A stretch of DNA of 64,000 nucleotides, taken from the NCBI GenBank assembly GCA_946478845.1, contig CAMLDI010000007.1:1-64000 (forward strand). Direction: 5' to 3'. The notes beneath the pieces are model-generated. The model was not told the DNA's origin and made no database searches. It saw nothing but the letters and a program-made list of their open reading frames with translations. Of this stretch, positions 40,955 through 49,965 are shown piece after piece; positions within the stretch are counted from its first letter, which is position 1, and each line of letters starts with the position of its first letter. The stretch comes from an uncultured Paenibacillaceae bacterium (GTDB taxonomy: Bacteria > Bacillota > Bacilli > Aneurinibacillales > Aneurinibacillaceae). The position numbers and the translations under genes are program-made.

Positions 40955-41623
40955 TTAGATTTTAGGTAAATCATCTTCATCATCAACATTATAGTCTTCA
41001 AAGAAGGATAAGGGTTTCAATTTCCAAAGCCCTGAGAACATAATGGCAGGAAAATTACAAATCGCAGAATTGTAGTAAGTCACATACTGGTTGTATGTTA
41101 ACTTAGAGTTTGTAATCATATTTTGAGATTCTTCTATTTGATTTAGTATTTTTGCAATGTGGTAATCTGATTTTAATTCTGGATAATTCTCAAAAGTTAC
41201 TTTTAAGTCACTTAGTGATAAAGTATCTGCCCCATTCTTCGGGGGATTAGTACCACCCCGTGAAGCAGAGACGGATTTATGAACATCACTTTCGTGTTGT
41301 AAGAAGTTATGAATCACAGCGTCTGCTTTAGATAAGAGTTTCTTTTCTCTTTTCTTGAAAATAGTGATATTGCTGAGCAAGGATTGGGTGGTAAGTTCCA
41401 GCCGCTTTAAATAATTGAATTCACTAATGATTGAATAAATAATCATTGTGACCAATGAGAGAATCAAAGATATAAGTCCAAAATTATCAGGTAACGTTCC
41501 ATCAGGTTCATTAAAGGGCAACACCATCGTCATTACAAAAAGGTAGAGAATCCAACCAACTAATAATCCAATGAAAAATGAAAGAATTTTTTTTGTATAA
41601 GTCCTCTCTTTAATTACTCTCAT
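40955..41623 (-). CDS. LemA-family membrane protein
   Basis: A 222-residue protein with two N-terminal membrane helices (residues about 12-34 and 48-66), a coiled-coil middle and a C-terminal LemA signature (TYNQYVTYYNSAICNFPAIM followed by LKPLSFF). It is longer at the N-terminus than classical LemA, which has one helix. The function of the family is poorly known. Start is ATG at 41623. Monocistronic. Confidence 0.75.
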   Translation of the reverse strand: MRVIKERTYTKKILSFFIGLLVGWILYLFVMTMVLPFNEPDGTLPDNFGLISLILSLVTMIIYSIISEFNYLKRLELTTQSLLSNITIFKKREKKLLSKADAVIHNFLQHESDVHKSVSASRGGTNPPKNGADTLSLSDLKVTFENYPELKSDYHIAKILNQIEESQNMITNSKLTYNQYVTYYNSAICNFPAIMFSGLWKLKPLSFFEDYNVDDEDDLPKI

Positions 41624-41782
41624 TGAGATTAACCTCTTTTATTTTGAATTTTTTCATCACCATTAGTTTACTGTATCTTTTTTTTTATATATACAGAAAA
41701 AAAGTGGCAATTATATAAAAGGAATTCCCCCATTCTATCCCGAAACCTTTCATGAGACACTGTTAGAAATGGAGGGGTTCTA

Positions 41783-42334
41783 TTGTTCAAACTGGAAGTG
41801 GATCAATCCATCACATTGCGCTTGCTTGAACCCTCTGATGCCAAAGAATTGTTTAAAATAATGGATCAATCCAGGAGTTCCCTGCGCCGCTGGTTGCCCT
41901 GGGTAGATTCCAATGAAACATGGAAGGATACCCGCATGTTTATTGATATTTCCCTAAGGCAGTTGGAACGGGATGAAACCATGCAAATGGGCATCTGGTT
42001 TCAGGAGAAATTGGTGGGTGTCATTGGCTATTACCATATGGACCGGGACAATCGCACGGTTTCCATTGGGTACTGGTTAGGAGAGAACTTTCGAGGCCGG
42101 GGAATTATGACCCGTACCTGCCGTTCCATGGTGAATGCCGCTTTTTTTGAACAGGGGTTTAATCGTGTAGAGATTCGCTGTGCTGCTGGCAATGAGGCTA
42201 GCAAAGGGATTCCTAAACGCCTTGGTTTTGTTTTTGAAGGGCGGGCACGCCAGGCACAACGCCTTTATAATCAATTTGTGGATTTAGAAATTTATTCTGC
42301 ACTGGCTAAAGAGTGGCCAGAAGTGGTAGAATGA
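41783..42334 (+). CDS. GNAT acetyltransferase, RimJ/RimL type
   Basis: A 183-residue N-acetyltransferase. The acetyl-CoA-binding region is IGYWLGENFRGRGIMTRTCR, followed by FNRVEIRCAAGNEASKGIPKRLGF, as in ribosomal-protein-alanine acetyltransferases such as YdaF or RimL. Start is TTG at 41783 behind GGAGGGG. It lies just before the trpS leader but is probably a separate unit. Confidence 0.88.
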   Translation: MFKLEVDQSITLRLLEPSDAKELFKIMDQSRSSLRRWLPWVDSNETWKDTRMFIDISLRQLERDETMQMGIWFQEKLVGVIGYYHMDRDNRTVSIGYWLGENFRGRGIMTRTCRSMVNAAFFEQGFNRVEIRCAAGNEASKGIPKRLGFVFEGRARQAQRLYNQFVDLEIYSALAKEWPEVVE

Positions 42335-42340
42335 TAACAA

Positions 42341-42615
42341 TATGCAATTGCGAGGAAGAAGAAGAGTAGGCAGATCGGAAGACGACAGAGAGCCGGTGGG
42401 TGGTGTGAACCGGTGTCCAACGGGTGCTGAATGGGCTTTGGAGCAGCAAACCGAAAGGAAACCAGTAGGCTTTGCCGTGGAGGTCCCCACGTTATCAAAG
42501 GACACCGTATGTTGGTACGGTTAAAGTGATTTCGGTATGACTATACCGGAATAATAAGGGTGGCACCACGGTCCATTCGTCCCTTTTAAACCAGGGATGA
42601 GTGGGCCTTTTTTAA
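42341..42615 (+). ncRNA. T-box leader of trpS (Trp specifier)
   Basis: A T-box riboswitch. The conserved AGGGTGGCACCACGG element is at 42557-42571. A terminator stem (CATTCGTCCC with GGGATGAGTGG) and a T run follow and end at about 42615. In stem I the specifier region reads CTGAATGGGC, giving the Trp codon TGG at 42432-42434. Uncharged tRNA-Trp would pair with the specifier and the T-box and allow read-through into trpS. Confidence 0.93.
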
Positions 42616-42623
42616 TTTATTAA

Positions 42624-43652
<1,029 letters not shown>

Positions 43653-44444
43653 TTAATAGAGCCCTTTTTCCTGTAAAAAAGAGTGCACGGTTTTGTTAAA
43701 TTTCTGGGGCTGGCACCAGTTGGTAACATGAAGGGAATCGCTGATAATGGCTAGTTGGGCATGAGGGATTAAGTTGATAATTTCTTCCATGAATTTCACT
43801 TCAATGGCCAGGCAGCTTCCTACAATGCCAAGGGTAGGGACATGGATTTTAGGAAGAAAGGCATTATAACAAATTTGATCTAAGGCCAGGCGTTGCCTGG
43901 CCATTTCTGTTCTTCGCATATGCTGGATGATATGATCTAAATGTTCAATTGCCCTGGGCCATGGTTTCAGGGCTTTTCTCGTGGCATAACGAAGGATAAA
44001 TTTAGGCAAATAATGTTCAATGACGTTATGCAGTTCTAAATAAATAAAAAATTCTCCCAGGTTTTTCGGTTTAATGGAACAAAAACTGTCGGAAATGATT
44101 AACCCTTTTACTTTTTCCGGATAAAGGTTGGCAAACAGTTGGATGAGGCATCCTCCATAGGATACTCCGAGAAAAAGGGCAGAAGAAATCTTTAAATGTC
44201 CTAACAATTGTTGCAGATCTTCACACTGGGTTTTTAGGATATCTTTAATAGGCACTGTAAGTTTGCCTGAATTTCCGTTTCCCCGTAAATCAAGGACAAT
44301 GACCCGATGTGTCTTTTGAAAAAAAGGGATTTGGTCGCGAAAAAAGTGGTGTGAACTTCCCAGGCCGTGGACCATAACCAGAGGGATACCTTCGCCATGA
44401 ATCTCATAATAGATGTGTGTATCCTTGATTTCAATCATAGGCAT
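43653..44444 (-). CDS. Alpha/beta-fold hydrolase
   Basis: A 263-residue alpha/beta hydrolase. The nucleophile elbow is GVSYGG (Ser near residue 95), the oxyanion region is MVHGLGSSH, and a late SLHVTN provides the His. The acid is probably the Asp in the segment before IVGS or SDS. Substrate unknown; similar to carboxylesterase or 3-oxoadipate enol-lactonase-like proteins. Start is ATG at 44444 behind GGAGG. Confidence 0.85.
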   Translation of the reverse strand: MPMIEIKDTHIYYEIHGEGIPLVMVHGLGSSHHFFRDQIPFFQKTHRVIVLDLRGNGNSGKLTVPIKDILKTQCEDLQQLLGHLKISSALFLGVSYGGCLIQLFANLYPEKVKGLIISDSFCSIKPKNLGEFFIYLELHNVIEHYLPKFILRYATRKALKPWPRAIEHLDHIIQHMRRTEMARQRLALDQICYNAFLPKIHVPTLGIVGSCLAIEVKFMEEIINLIPHAQLAIISDSLHVTNWCQPQKFNKTVHSFLQEKGLY

Positions 44445-44463
44445 AAATAAAAAGCCTCCTCTT

Positions 44464-44497
44464 TAAGAAAAAGACGTCCTTTGAGAAAAGGACGTCT
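44464..44497 (-). terminator. Terminator of the Gln-rich protein gene
   Basis: AGACGTCCTTT and AAAGGACGTCT form a perfect 11-bp stem with a 4-base loop; on the minus strand a T-rich tract follows. It stands between the Gln-rich gene and the hydrolase gene on the same strand. Confidence 0.82.
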
Positions 44498-44514
44498 CCA
44501 TACTTCTAAAGATT

Positions 44515-45084
<570 letters not shown>

Positions 45085-45143
45085 TTCCTAATTCCTCCTT
45101 TTTTCTTTTGGTACGAAGGTAGTATTTGTGACTACCCGCCCCT

Positions 45144-45515
45144 TTATACTTCACAATGAAAATCAAATTTTTTAGCCAAATGTTGGTGGAAATAGTATTC
45201 GAAAATACAGGTGAGAAAAGCCGTAATAAGGAGGGTTAGGAAAGGAAGGCCTAATGCAAAAAGCCGGGAAATCATGTAGAAACTAAGGGAATTCAGAATG
45301 AAGTCGCCCAAGGTTGCGGGAGCATTTCCCATAATTGGAAGCATAAATAAATCCCCTCCAATATAGGAGAGAATGGCAAGGGTGACGGCCCCGCCAAAGG
45401 AAATTCCCAGCTCTTTTCCGGAAAGCAAGGTAAACATCAGCGTGATGATCCCTAAATAAAAAGCAAATTTTATAAGGATATATATGGTATTGATTTTCAC
45501 ATGTTCCTTCTTCAT
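45144..45515 (-). CDS. DUF2512 (YndM-like) membrane protein, second copy
   Basis: A 123-residue protein with four membrane helices and the motif SYIGGDLFMLPIMGN, paralogous to the gene at 11663. ATG at 45515 lies 8 bases after AAAGGGG. It lies back to back with the 28-residue peptide gene that has a sigma-K-type promoter. A CATAACCTA box about 45 bases upstream looks like a sporulation -10 but lacks a clear -35. Confidence 0.83.
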   Translation of the reverse strand: MKKEHVKINTIYILIKFAFYLGIITLMFTLLSGKELGISFGGAVTLAILSYIGGDLFMLPIMGNAPATLGDFILNSLSFYMISRLFALGLPFLTLLITAFLTCIFEYYFHQHLAKKFDFHCEV

Positions 45516-45630
45516 GAATAATGCCCCTTTCAAGGGATGATATTGTTAGGTTATGTGCATCATCCCTGTCTATCCAAGGCAAATATTTTTACTTTGACCA
45601 TTTTTACCCCTTAATCAGATAAGTACCTAT

Positions 45631-45658
45631 ACCACATTGGACCTTGATTCATATGATA
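45631..45658 (+). promoter_or_regulatory. Sigma-K-type promoter
   Basis: ACC-N16-CATATGATA matches the sigma-K consensus (AC, 16-17 bases, CATAnnnTA) exactly. It lies 32 bases upstream of the 28-residue peptide start, pointing to late mother-cell expression in sporulation. Confidence 0.65.
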
Positions 45659-45690
45659 TAGGGACTTCTCAAACTGAGGGGGTGCACAAT

Positions 45691-45777
45691 ATGGGATTAT
45701 TTGGTGATGGAAGCTTTGATGTGATTCTCGTTCTCTTTATCCTCCTTGTAATCATTGCATGCGTATGCTTTGACTGA
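45691..45777 (+). CDS. YjcZ-like small sporulation peptide (28 residues)
   Basis: A micro-gene encoding a Gly-rich start (MGLFGDGSFDV) and one membrane helix (ILVLFILLVIIACVCF). This resembles the YjcZ family of tiny spore-associated membrane peptides, which have an (A/V)L(I/V)(V/L)LFILL core. The ribosome site is GAGGGGGTG. A sigma-K-type promoter upstream supports production during sporulation. Confidence 0.75.
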   Translation: MGLFGDGSFDVILVLFILLVIIACVCFD

Positions 45778-45810
45778 GGATAAGATGATCTAAAAAGTGC
45801 TTCTTCAAAG

Positions 45811-45851
45811 GAAGATGCCCCTGGTGGTTAGCCTCGGGTTTCTTCTTTTTT
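45811..45851 (+). terminator. Terminator after the small sporulation gene
   Basis: GAAGATGCCC and GGGTTTCTTC pair (one mismatch, one G-T) around a 15-base loop and are followed by six T. Confidence 0.6.
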
Positions 45852-45854
45852 CCT

Positions 45855-46244
45855 TTACTCAGGTGGATAGGGAACCAAATTAGGGATGGCTTTCCGAATT
45901 CCTCCTCTTGGGTCCTGGATGTCACCTGCGTAACGAGGAATAAGGTGGATATGAAGATGCATTACTGTTTGTCCCCCATAATGCCCAACATTGGCGCCAA
46001 TATTGTAGCCCTGAGGGTGGAATTCCTTGTCCAACCATGCTTTTCCCTGATGGACAAGTTGATGGATGGCCTGGATTTCTGCAAGGGTGGCATCAAAATA
46101 GGTGGGAGTATGTCGTTTTGGAATAATTAGCATATGTCCCTTTTGTACGGGATATTTATCATAAAAGGCAAGGGCCAGATCATTTTCTAGAAGAATCTGT
46201 TCTAAAGATAGATGGCAAAAGGGGCAGGGTTGAGTCACAGGCAT
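45855..46244 (-). CDS. HIT-family hydrolase
   Basis: A 129-residue histidine-triad protein. The triad is HLHIHLIP near the C-terminus; an N-terminal CPFC pair and a mid-region His could bind zinc. HIT enzymes cleave nucleotide phosphoramidates or dinucleoside polyphosphates. ATG at 46244 behind AAGGGAGAAC gives the normal start; the 69 upstream residues of open frame are ignored. Confidence 0.88.
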   Translation of the reverse strand: MPVTQPCPFCHLSLEQILLENDLALAFYDKYPVQKGHMLIIPKRHTPTYFDATLAEIQAIHQLVHQGKAWLDKEFHPQGYNIGANVGHYGGQTVMHLHIHLIPRYAGDIQDPRGGIRKAIPNLVPYPPE

Positions 46245-46334
46245 GTTCTCCCTTCCATGGTTTATAACATTTATTTTATCTTCTTCTTTTGGGGGGCACA
46301 ATGAAAGAAGAACCATCGGGAAAGGGGAATGACC

Positions 46335-47036
46335 ATGCTGCGGTTTATTGGTACAGGGAGTGCATTTAATACCCGGTTCGGAAATAATAGTGCTTTTATG
46401 AAAGAAAAAGATCGGTTGCTTCTGGTTGATTGCGGAGGTATGATTTTTCATCGGTTAAAAGAGTTGAGAATTCTCGATGGAATAACCAGGTTGTATATTC
46501 TAATTACCCATCCCCATCCTGACCATGTGGGAAGTTTAGGGGATTTGCTTTTTTATGCTTATTATAAACTGCACATCACTCCCCAGGTGTATTTTCCTAA
46601 AGGGGATTGGCTCGTTCAATTTTTCACAGATATTGGGGTCAGGAAAGATAAGTATCAGCTGTTTACAGGAAAAAAGGCGTTGATTCAAGATTCTCAATTA
46701 GGAGTATTGGAAATCACCTTTCTGCCTGTTAAGCATTCCGATTCCATTCCCTGTTTTGGCTTTGTTTTAAAAAGGGGAGGAAAGACCATTTATTATAGCG
46801 GGGATTCATACGAAATCCCAATGGAGATTCTTAATGCCTTTACAAAAGGGCAAATCTCTGCCCTTTATCAAGATACCAGCGGATTGGATTATGAGGGAAA
46901 TCCCCATTTGTCTTTTTCCAGGTTGGTTTCCCTGATTCCTCCCACGATGAGGAATCAGGTTACCTGTATGCACCTGGATGAAGAATTCCCCCTGAAGCTG
47001 GCCAGGGAAATGGGGTTTCAGATTGGGAGAAGTTAA
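46335..47036 (+). CDS. MBL-fold metallohydrolase
   Basis: A 233-residue metallo-beta-lactamase-fold protein close to the RNase Z/YhfI type. The metal motif is THPHPDHVG, with GTGSAFNTRFGNNSAF at the start, YYSGDSYE in the middle and CMHLDE at the end. ATG at 46335 is 7 bases from AAAGGGG; the ATG at 46329 is too close. It overlaps the convergent mccB gene by four bases. Substrate unknown. Confidence 0.85.
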   Translation: MLRFIGTGSAFNTRFGNNSAFMKEKDRLLLVDCGGMIFHRLKELRILDGITRLYILITHPHPDHVGSLGDLLFYAYYKLHITPQVYFPKGDWLVQFFTDIGVRKDKYQLFTGKKALIQDSQLGVLEITFLPVKHSDSIPCFGFVLKRGGKTIYYSGDSYEIPMEILNAFTKGQISALYQDTSGLDYEGNPHLSFSRLVSLIPPTMRNQVTCMHLDEEFPLKLAREMGFQIGRS

Positions 47037-48172
47037 AGCCTGGATAATCCTTGCTCCAGGTCTTCTATTAAATCTTCTGCGTCTTCAATGCCTACAGAAA
47101 TACGAATCAAGCCAGGGGTAATGCCCAGAAGTTTTCGCCGTTCTTCCGGGATGGATGCATGGGTCATGCGAGCCGGAAGAGAAATTAGGCTTTCCACGGC
47201 GCCCAGGCTTTCTGCCAGGGTGAAATAATGAAGGGAGTCAATGAGTTGCAAGGCTTTCTTCTCCGATTCCAGCGCGAAGGAAATCATGCCCCCGTATCCC
47301 TTTGCCTGCCGGGAAGCTAAGGCATGGTGGGGATGGGAGGGAAGGCCGGGATAAATGACTCTGTTAATGAGGGGATTTTGGGAAAGGAAGTCGGCAATTT
47401 TTTGTGCATTTTTTTCGTGTTCTTCCATGCGCAGGCCCAGGGTTTTATTCCCTCGCAGCAATAACCAGGAATCCTGGGGTCCCAGAATCCCGCCCATGGC
47501 ATTTTGCAGAAAATGAATCTTTTCTGCTAATTCAGGTGTCTTAACCACTACAATTCCTGCCACCACATCACTGTGCCCTCCTAAATATTTTGTAGCGCTA
47601 TGAAGGACAATATGGGCCCCTTTGGCCAGGGGTTGTTGCCAGTATGGGGTGAGGAATGTGTTATCCACAATGAATAAAAGGGAATGGGCTTGTGCTAAGG
47701 CAGCGGTTTCTGCTAAATCCGTTACTTTAAGCAAAGGGTTGGTAGGGCTTTCTACATAGATGCCACGGGTGTTGGCCTGAATGGCTTTTTCTGTTTCAGC
47801 AATGGAGGATGTATCCACAAAGGTGGTTTCAATGCCAAAGCGATGTAAAACCTGATCAACGATTCGATAGGTTCCACCATATACATCATCGGTAAAAATC
47901 AAATGGTCTCCCTTTGAAAAGAGGGAAAGCACCGTAGTGATGGCTGCCATCCCAGAGGAAAAGGCAAACCCTGCTGCCCCGCCTTCTAATTCAGCCATCA
48001 TTTGTTCTAAGGCAGTACGGGTAGGATTGCCTGTGCGAGAATATTCATATCCTCGATGTTGCCCTACCCCATCTTGTTTATAAGTACTGGTCTGGTATAT
48101 GGGAACAGAAACGGCCCCTGTATAGGGGTCTCCCACGATTCCTCCATGGATGAGGCGGGTTTTCCCACGCAT
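47033..48172 (-). CDS. mccB: Cystathionine gamma-lyase
   Basis: A 379-residue PLP enzyme of the Cys/Met-metabolism family. The PLP-binding Lys is in LHSATKYLGGHSDV, with QTSTYKQDGVG and YSRTGNPTR near the N-terminus and ESLGAVESLISLPARMTH near the end. It cleaves cystathionine to Cys, 2-oxobutyrate and ammonia. It starts 3 bases after mccA, and the pair forms the reverse transsulfuration route known from B. subtilis. Confidence 0.92.
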   Translation of the reverse strand: MRGKTRLIHGGIVGDPYTGAVSVPIYQTSTYKQDGVGQHRGYEYSRTGNPTRTALEQMMAELEGGAAGFAFSSGMAAITTVLSLFSKGDHLIFTDDVYGGTYRIVDQVLHRFGIETTFVDTSSIAETEKAIQANTRGIYVESPTNPLLKVTDLAETAALAQAHSLLFIVDNTFLTPYWQQPLAKGAHIVLHSATKYLGGHSDVVAGIVVVKTPELAEKIHFLQNAMGGILGPQDSWLLLRGNKTLGLRMEEHEKNAQKIADFLSQNPLINRVIYPGLPSHPHHALASRQAKGYGGMISFALESEKKALQLIDSLHYFTLAESLGAVESLISLPARMTHASIPEERRKLLGITPGLIRISVGIEDAEDLIEDLEQGLSRL

Positions 48173-48175
48173 GAT

Positions 48176-49090
48176 TTACTCCCCTCCGTAAATTTTTTTG
48201 CTGAAATAGCGTTCGCTGCTATCCGGGAATACCATAACAATCCGGCTTCCTTGAGGCGCCATCTCTTGTTCCATTAAAGCGGCCTGGAGTACTGCACCTG
48301 AGGAGCTGCCTACGAAGATCCCTTCTTTGCGGGCCACTTCTTTTACCATTCTGAAAGCATAATCATCAGGAATGGTGTGAATGGCGTCAAAATAGGATGG
48401 CTCCATATAGGGAGGGATAAATTCCATGCCAATCCCTTCCGTACGATGGGGCCCTTTTTCTCCCCCATTGAGAATAGATCCTTGGGGTTCTACAATCACC
48501 GTTTTGATTGCTGAATCTTTTTCTTTCAGGTAACGAGCGCACCCCATAAAGGTTCCTCCGGTTCCTGCACCTGCAATAAATATATCAATATGCCCATCCA
48601 TCTGGTTCCATATCTCTGGCCCAAGGCTGTGATAATAGGCTTCTGGATTGGCTGGATTTTCGAATTGTAAGGGGGCGTAGGCTTCCGGGATTTCCTGGAC
48701 TAATTGTTTTGCCTTAGCGATGGCCCCAACCATTCCCAATTGGTAGGGGGTATTCACAATTTCTGCCCCAAGGGCTTTCATTAATTCTTGTTTTTCCTGG
48801 CTGAATTGTTCAGGTACAACAAAGATGACACGGAGGTTTCTTCCTATGGCAGCCAGAGCAATCCCAATCCCTGTATTCCCCGCCGTAGGCTCAATTATTG
48901 TGCCTCCTTCTTGCAATTTCCCTTTTTTTAAGGCATCTTCCACCAGATACATGCCTAACCGATCTTTCATGCTTCCTCCCGGGTTATAGCCTTCTAGCTT
49001 GGCAAACAGGCTTATCCCCTTTTTGGCGAAGGAAGTGAGTTCTACCAGTGGTGTATTTCCGATGAACCGATGAATGCTGGCATAAACCAT
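48176..49090 (-). CDS. mccA: Cystathionine beta-synthase-type PLP enzyme
   Basis: A 304-residue cysteine-synthase-family enzyme. The PLP Lys is in NPGGSMKDRLG, the phosphate-binding loop is PTAGNTGIGIALAA, and GAGTGGTFMG is conserved. Next to mccB it is best read as MccA, which makes cystathionine from O-acetylserine and homocysteine. It lacks CBS domains. Start is ATG at 49090 behind GAGGGGATT. Confidence 0.9.
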   Translation of the reverse strand: MVYASIHRFIGNTPLVELTSFAKKGISLFAKLEGYNPGGSMKDRLGMYLVEDALKKGKLQEGGTIIEPTAGNTGIGIALAAIGRNLRVIFVVPEQFSQEKQELMKALGAEIVNTPYQLGMVGAIAKAKQLVQEIPEAYAPLQFENPANPEAYYHSLGPEIWNQMDGHIDIFIAGAGTGGTFMGCARYLKEKDSAIKTVIVEPQGSILNGGEKGPHRTEGIGMEFIPPYMEPSYFDAIHTIPDDYAFRMVKEVARKEGIFVGSSSGAVLQAALMEQEMAPQGSRIVMVFPDSSERYFSKKIYGGE

Positions 49091-49152
49091 CGTAAATCCC
49101 CTCGTTTCTTTATTCCTACCTTACCTTATGGGTTTATTGCCCAAAAGGTGAT

Positions 49153-49192
49153 AAAGAAAATAGGGGCCAGGAGGCTAAGATTAGTTCCTGGC
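49153..49192 (-). terminator. Probable terminator of the GDSL hydrolase gene
   Basis: GCCAGGA and TCCTGGC pair around the stop codon, with a moderately T-rich tract after on the minus strand. The T run is weak. Confidence 0.45.
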
Positions 49193-49822
49193 TCTTAAAG
49201 GTCCATATCCGATTTCTTGTAGGGAGCGGGCAATGGCCTGATGCCCCAGGTTATTGGGGTGCTCCTGGTCGATAAAGAGGAGTTTTTTCCCCTCTTTTTC
49301 AAAGGCACGATAGGTTCGGGCGATGCGTGTGTTTTGATCTTTGGCTTGATTGATGACTTTATTAAAACGGGAAATCCACTTTTTTGCTAAAGGGTCATTG
49401 GGCTTCGGGTTATAGATTTCTAGATAACGCAAAATATAAGGTTCCTTCCCATTGTTTTTGATTTTTTTAATGATTTTATCGATTCTTTGAAAATTGGCAT
49501 CAAAGCGAGTGTACACATTTTTTAAAGGTACTTTATTTCTAACCCCCTGGATTAGATCATTTCCCCCAATGGAGAGGGTGATAATCTGGGATTTCTTAAT
49601 GGCATCTACCAGGGTTTGATTATTCAATAAATCATCCAGTAAATCTTGACTTGTCCATCCGTTTTTCCCTAGGTTCTTCAAGAGCACTTTTTGTTTTAAA
49701 TCATGTTGCAGGTAACGGCGATAAAGAACAGCATAACCATGGTTCAAGAAAGAACCCACTCCGACGGTAATTGAGTCCCCCAGGGCCAGATAATGTAAGG
49801 GTGAGGCAGCAGAAATCTTCAT
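49181..49822 (-). CDS. SGNH/GDSL-family hydrolase
   Basis: A 213-residue esterase-like protein. Block I is LALGDSITVGVGS (nucleophile Ser), block III is SIGGNDLI, and block V is DQEHPNNLGHQ (Asp and His). No signal peptide is seen, so it is probably cytoplasmic. Similar to the YpmR-type lipases of Bacillus. Start is ATG at 49822 with GGAGGTGA close by. It is divergent from the triterpene cyclase gene. Confidence 0.87.
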   Translation of the reverse strand: MKISAASPLHYLALGDSITVGVGSFLNHGYAVLYRRYLQHDLKQKVLLKNLGKNGWTSQDLLDDLLNNQTLVDAIKKSQIITLSIGGNDLIQGVRNKVPLKNVYTRFDANFQRIDKIIKKIKNNGKEPYILRYLEIYNPKPNDPLAKKWISRFNKVINQAKDQNTRIARTYRAFEKEGKKLLFIDQEHPNNLGHQAIARSLQEIGYGPLRARN

Positions 49823-49841
49823 TCACCTCCATTTTAAAAAA

Positions 49842-49867
49842 ATTCTTCATTGTATTTTATGAAGAAT
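49842..49867. promoter_or_regulatory. Inverted repeat between GDSL and cyclase genes
   Basis: ATTCTTCAT and ATGAAGAAT form a perfect 9-bp inverted repeat with 8 bases between. It is placed between two divergent genes, so it may be an operator. Confidence 0.4.
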
Positions 49868-49965
49868 CCATCTATAGGGGTTCCTAATGAAAAGACTACT
49901 TTTCCATTCTGTTTCATATATATCAATAAATCAGTATGGGGAGGGGGGTGGGAGGTTTGAATCCC

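Noticed and set aside
49895..49935. CATATATAT box upstream of the cyclase as a sigma-K -10
   Set aside because: It departs from CATAnnnTA at the last two bases and the AC element is at 15 rather than 16-17 bases.
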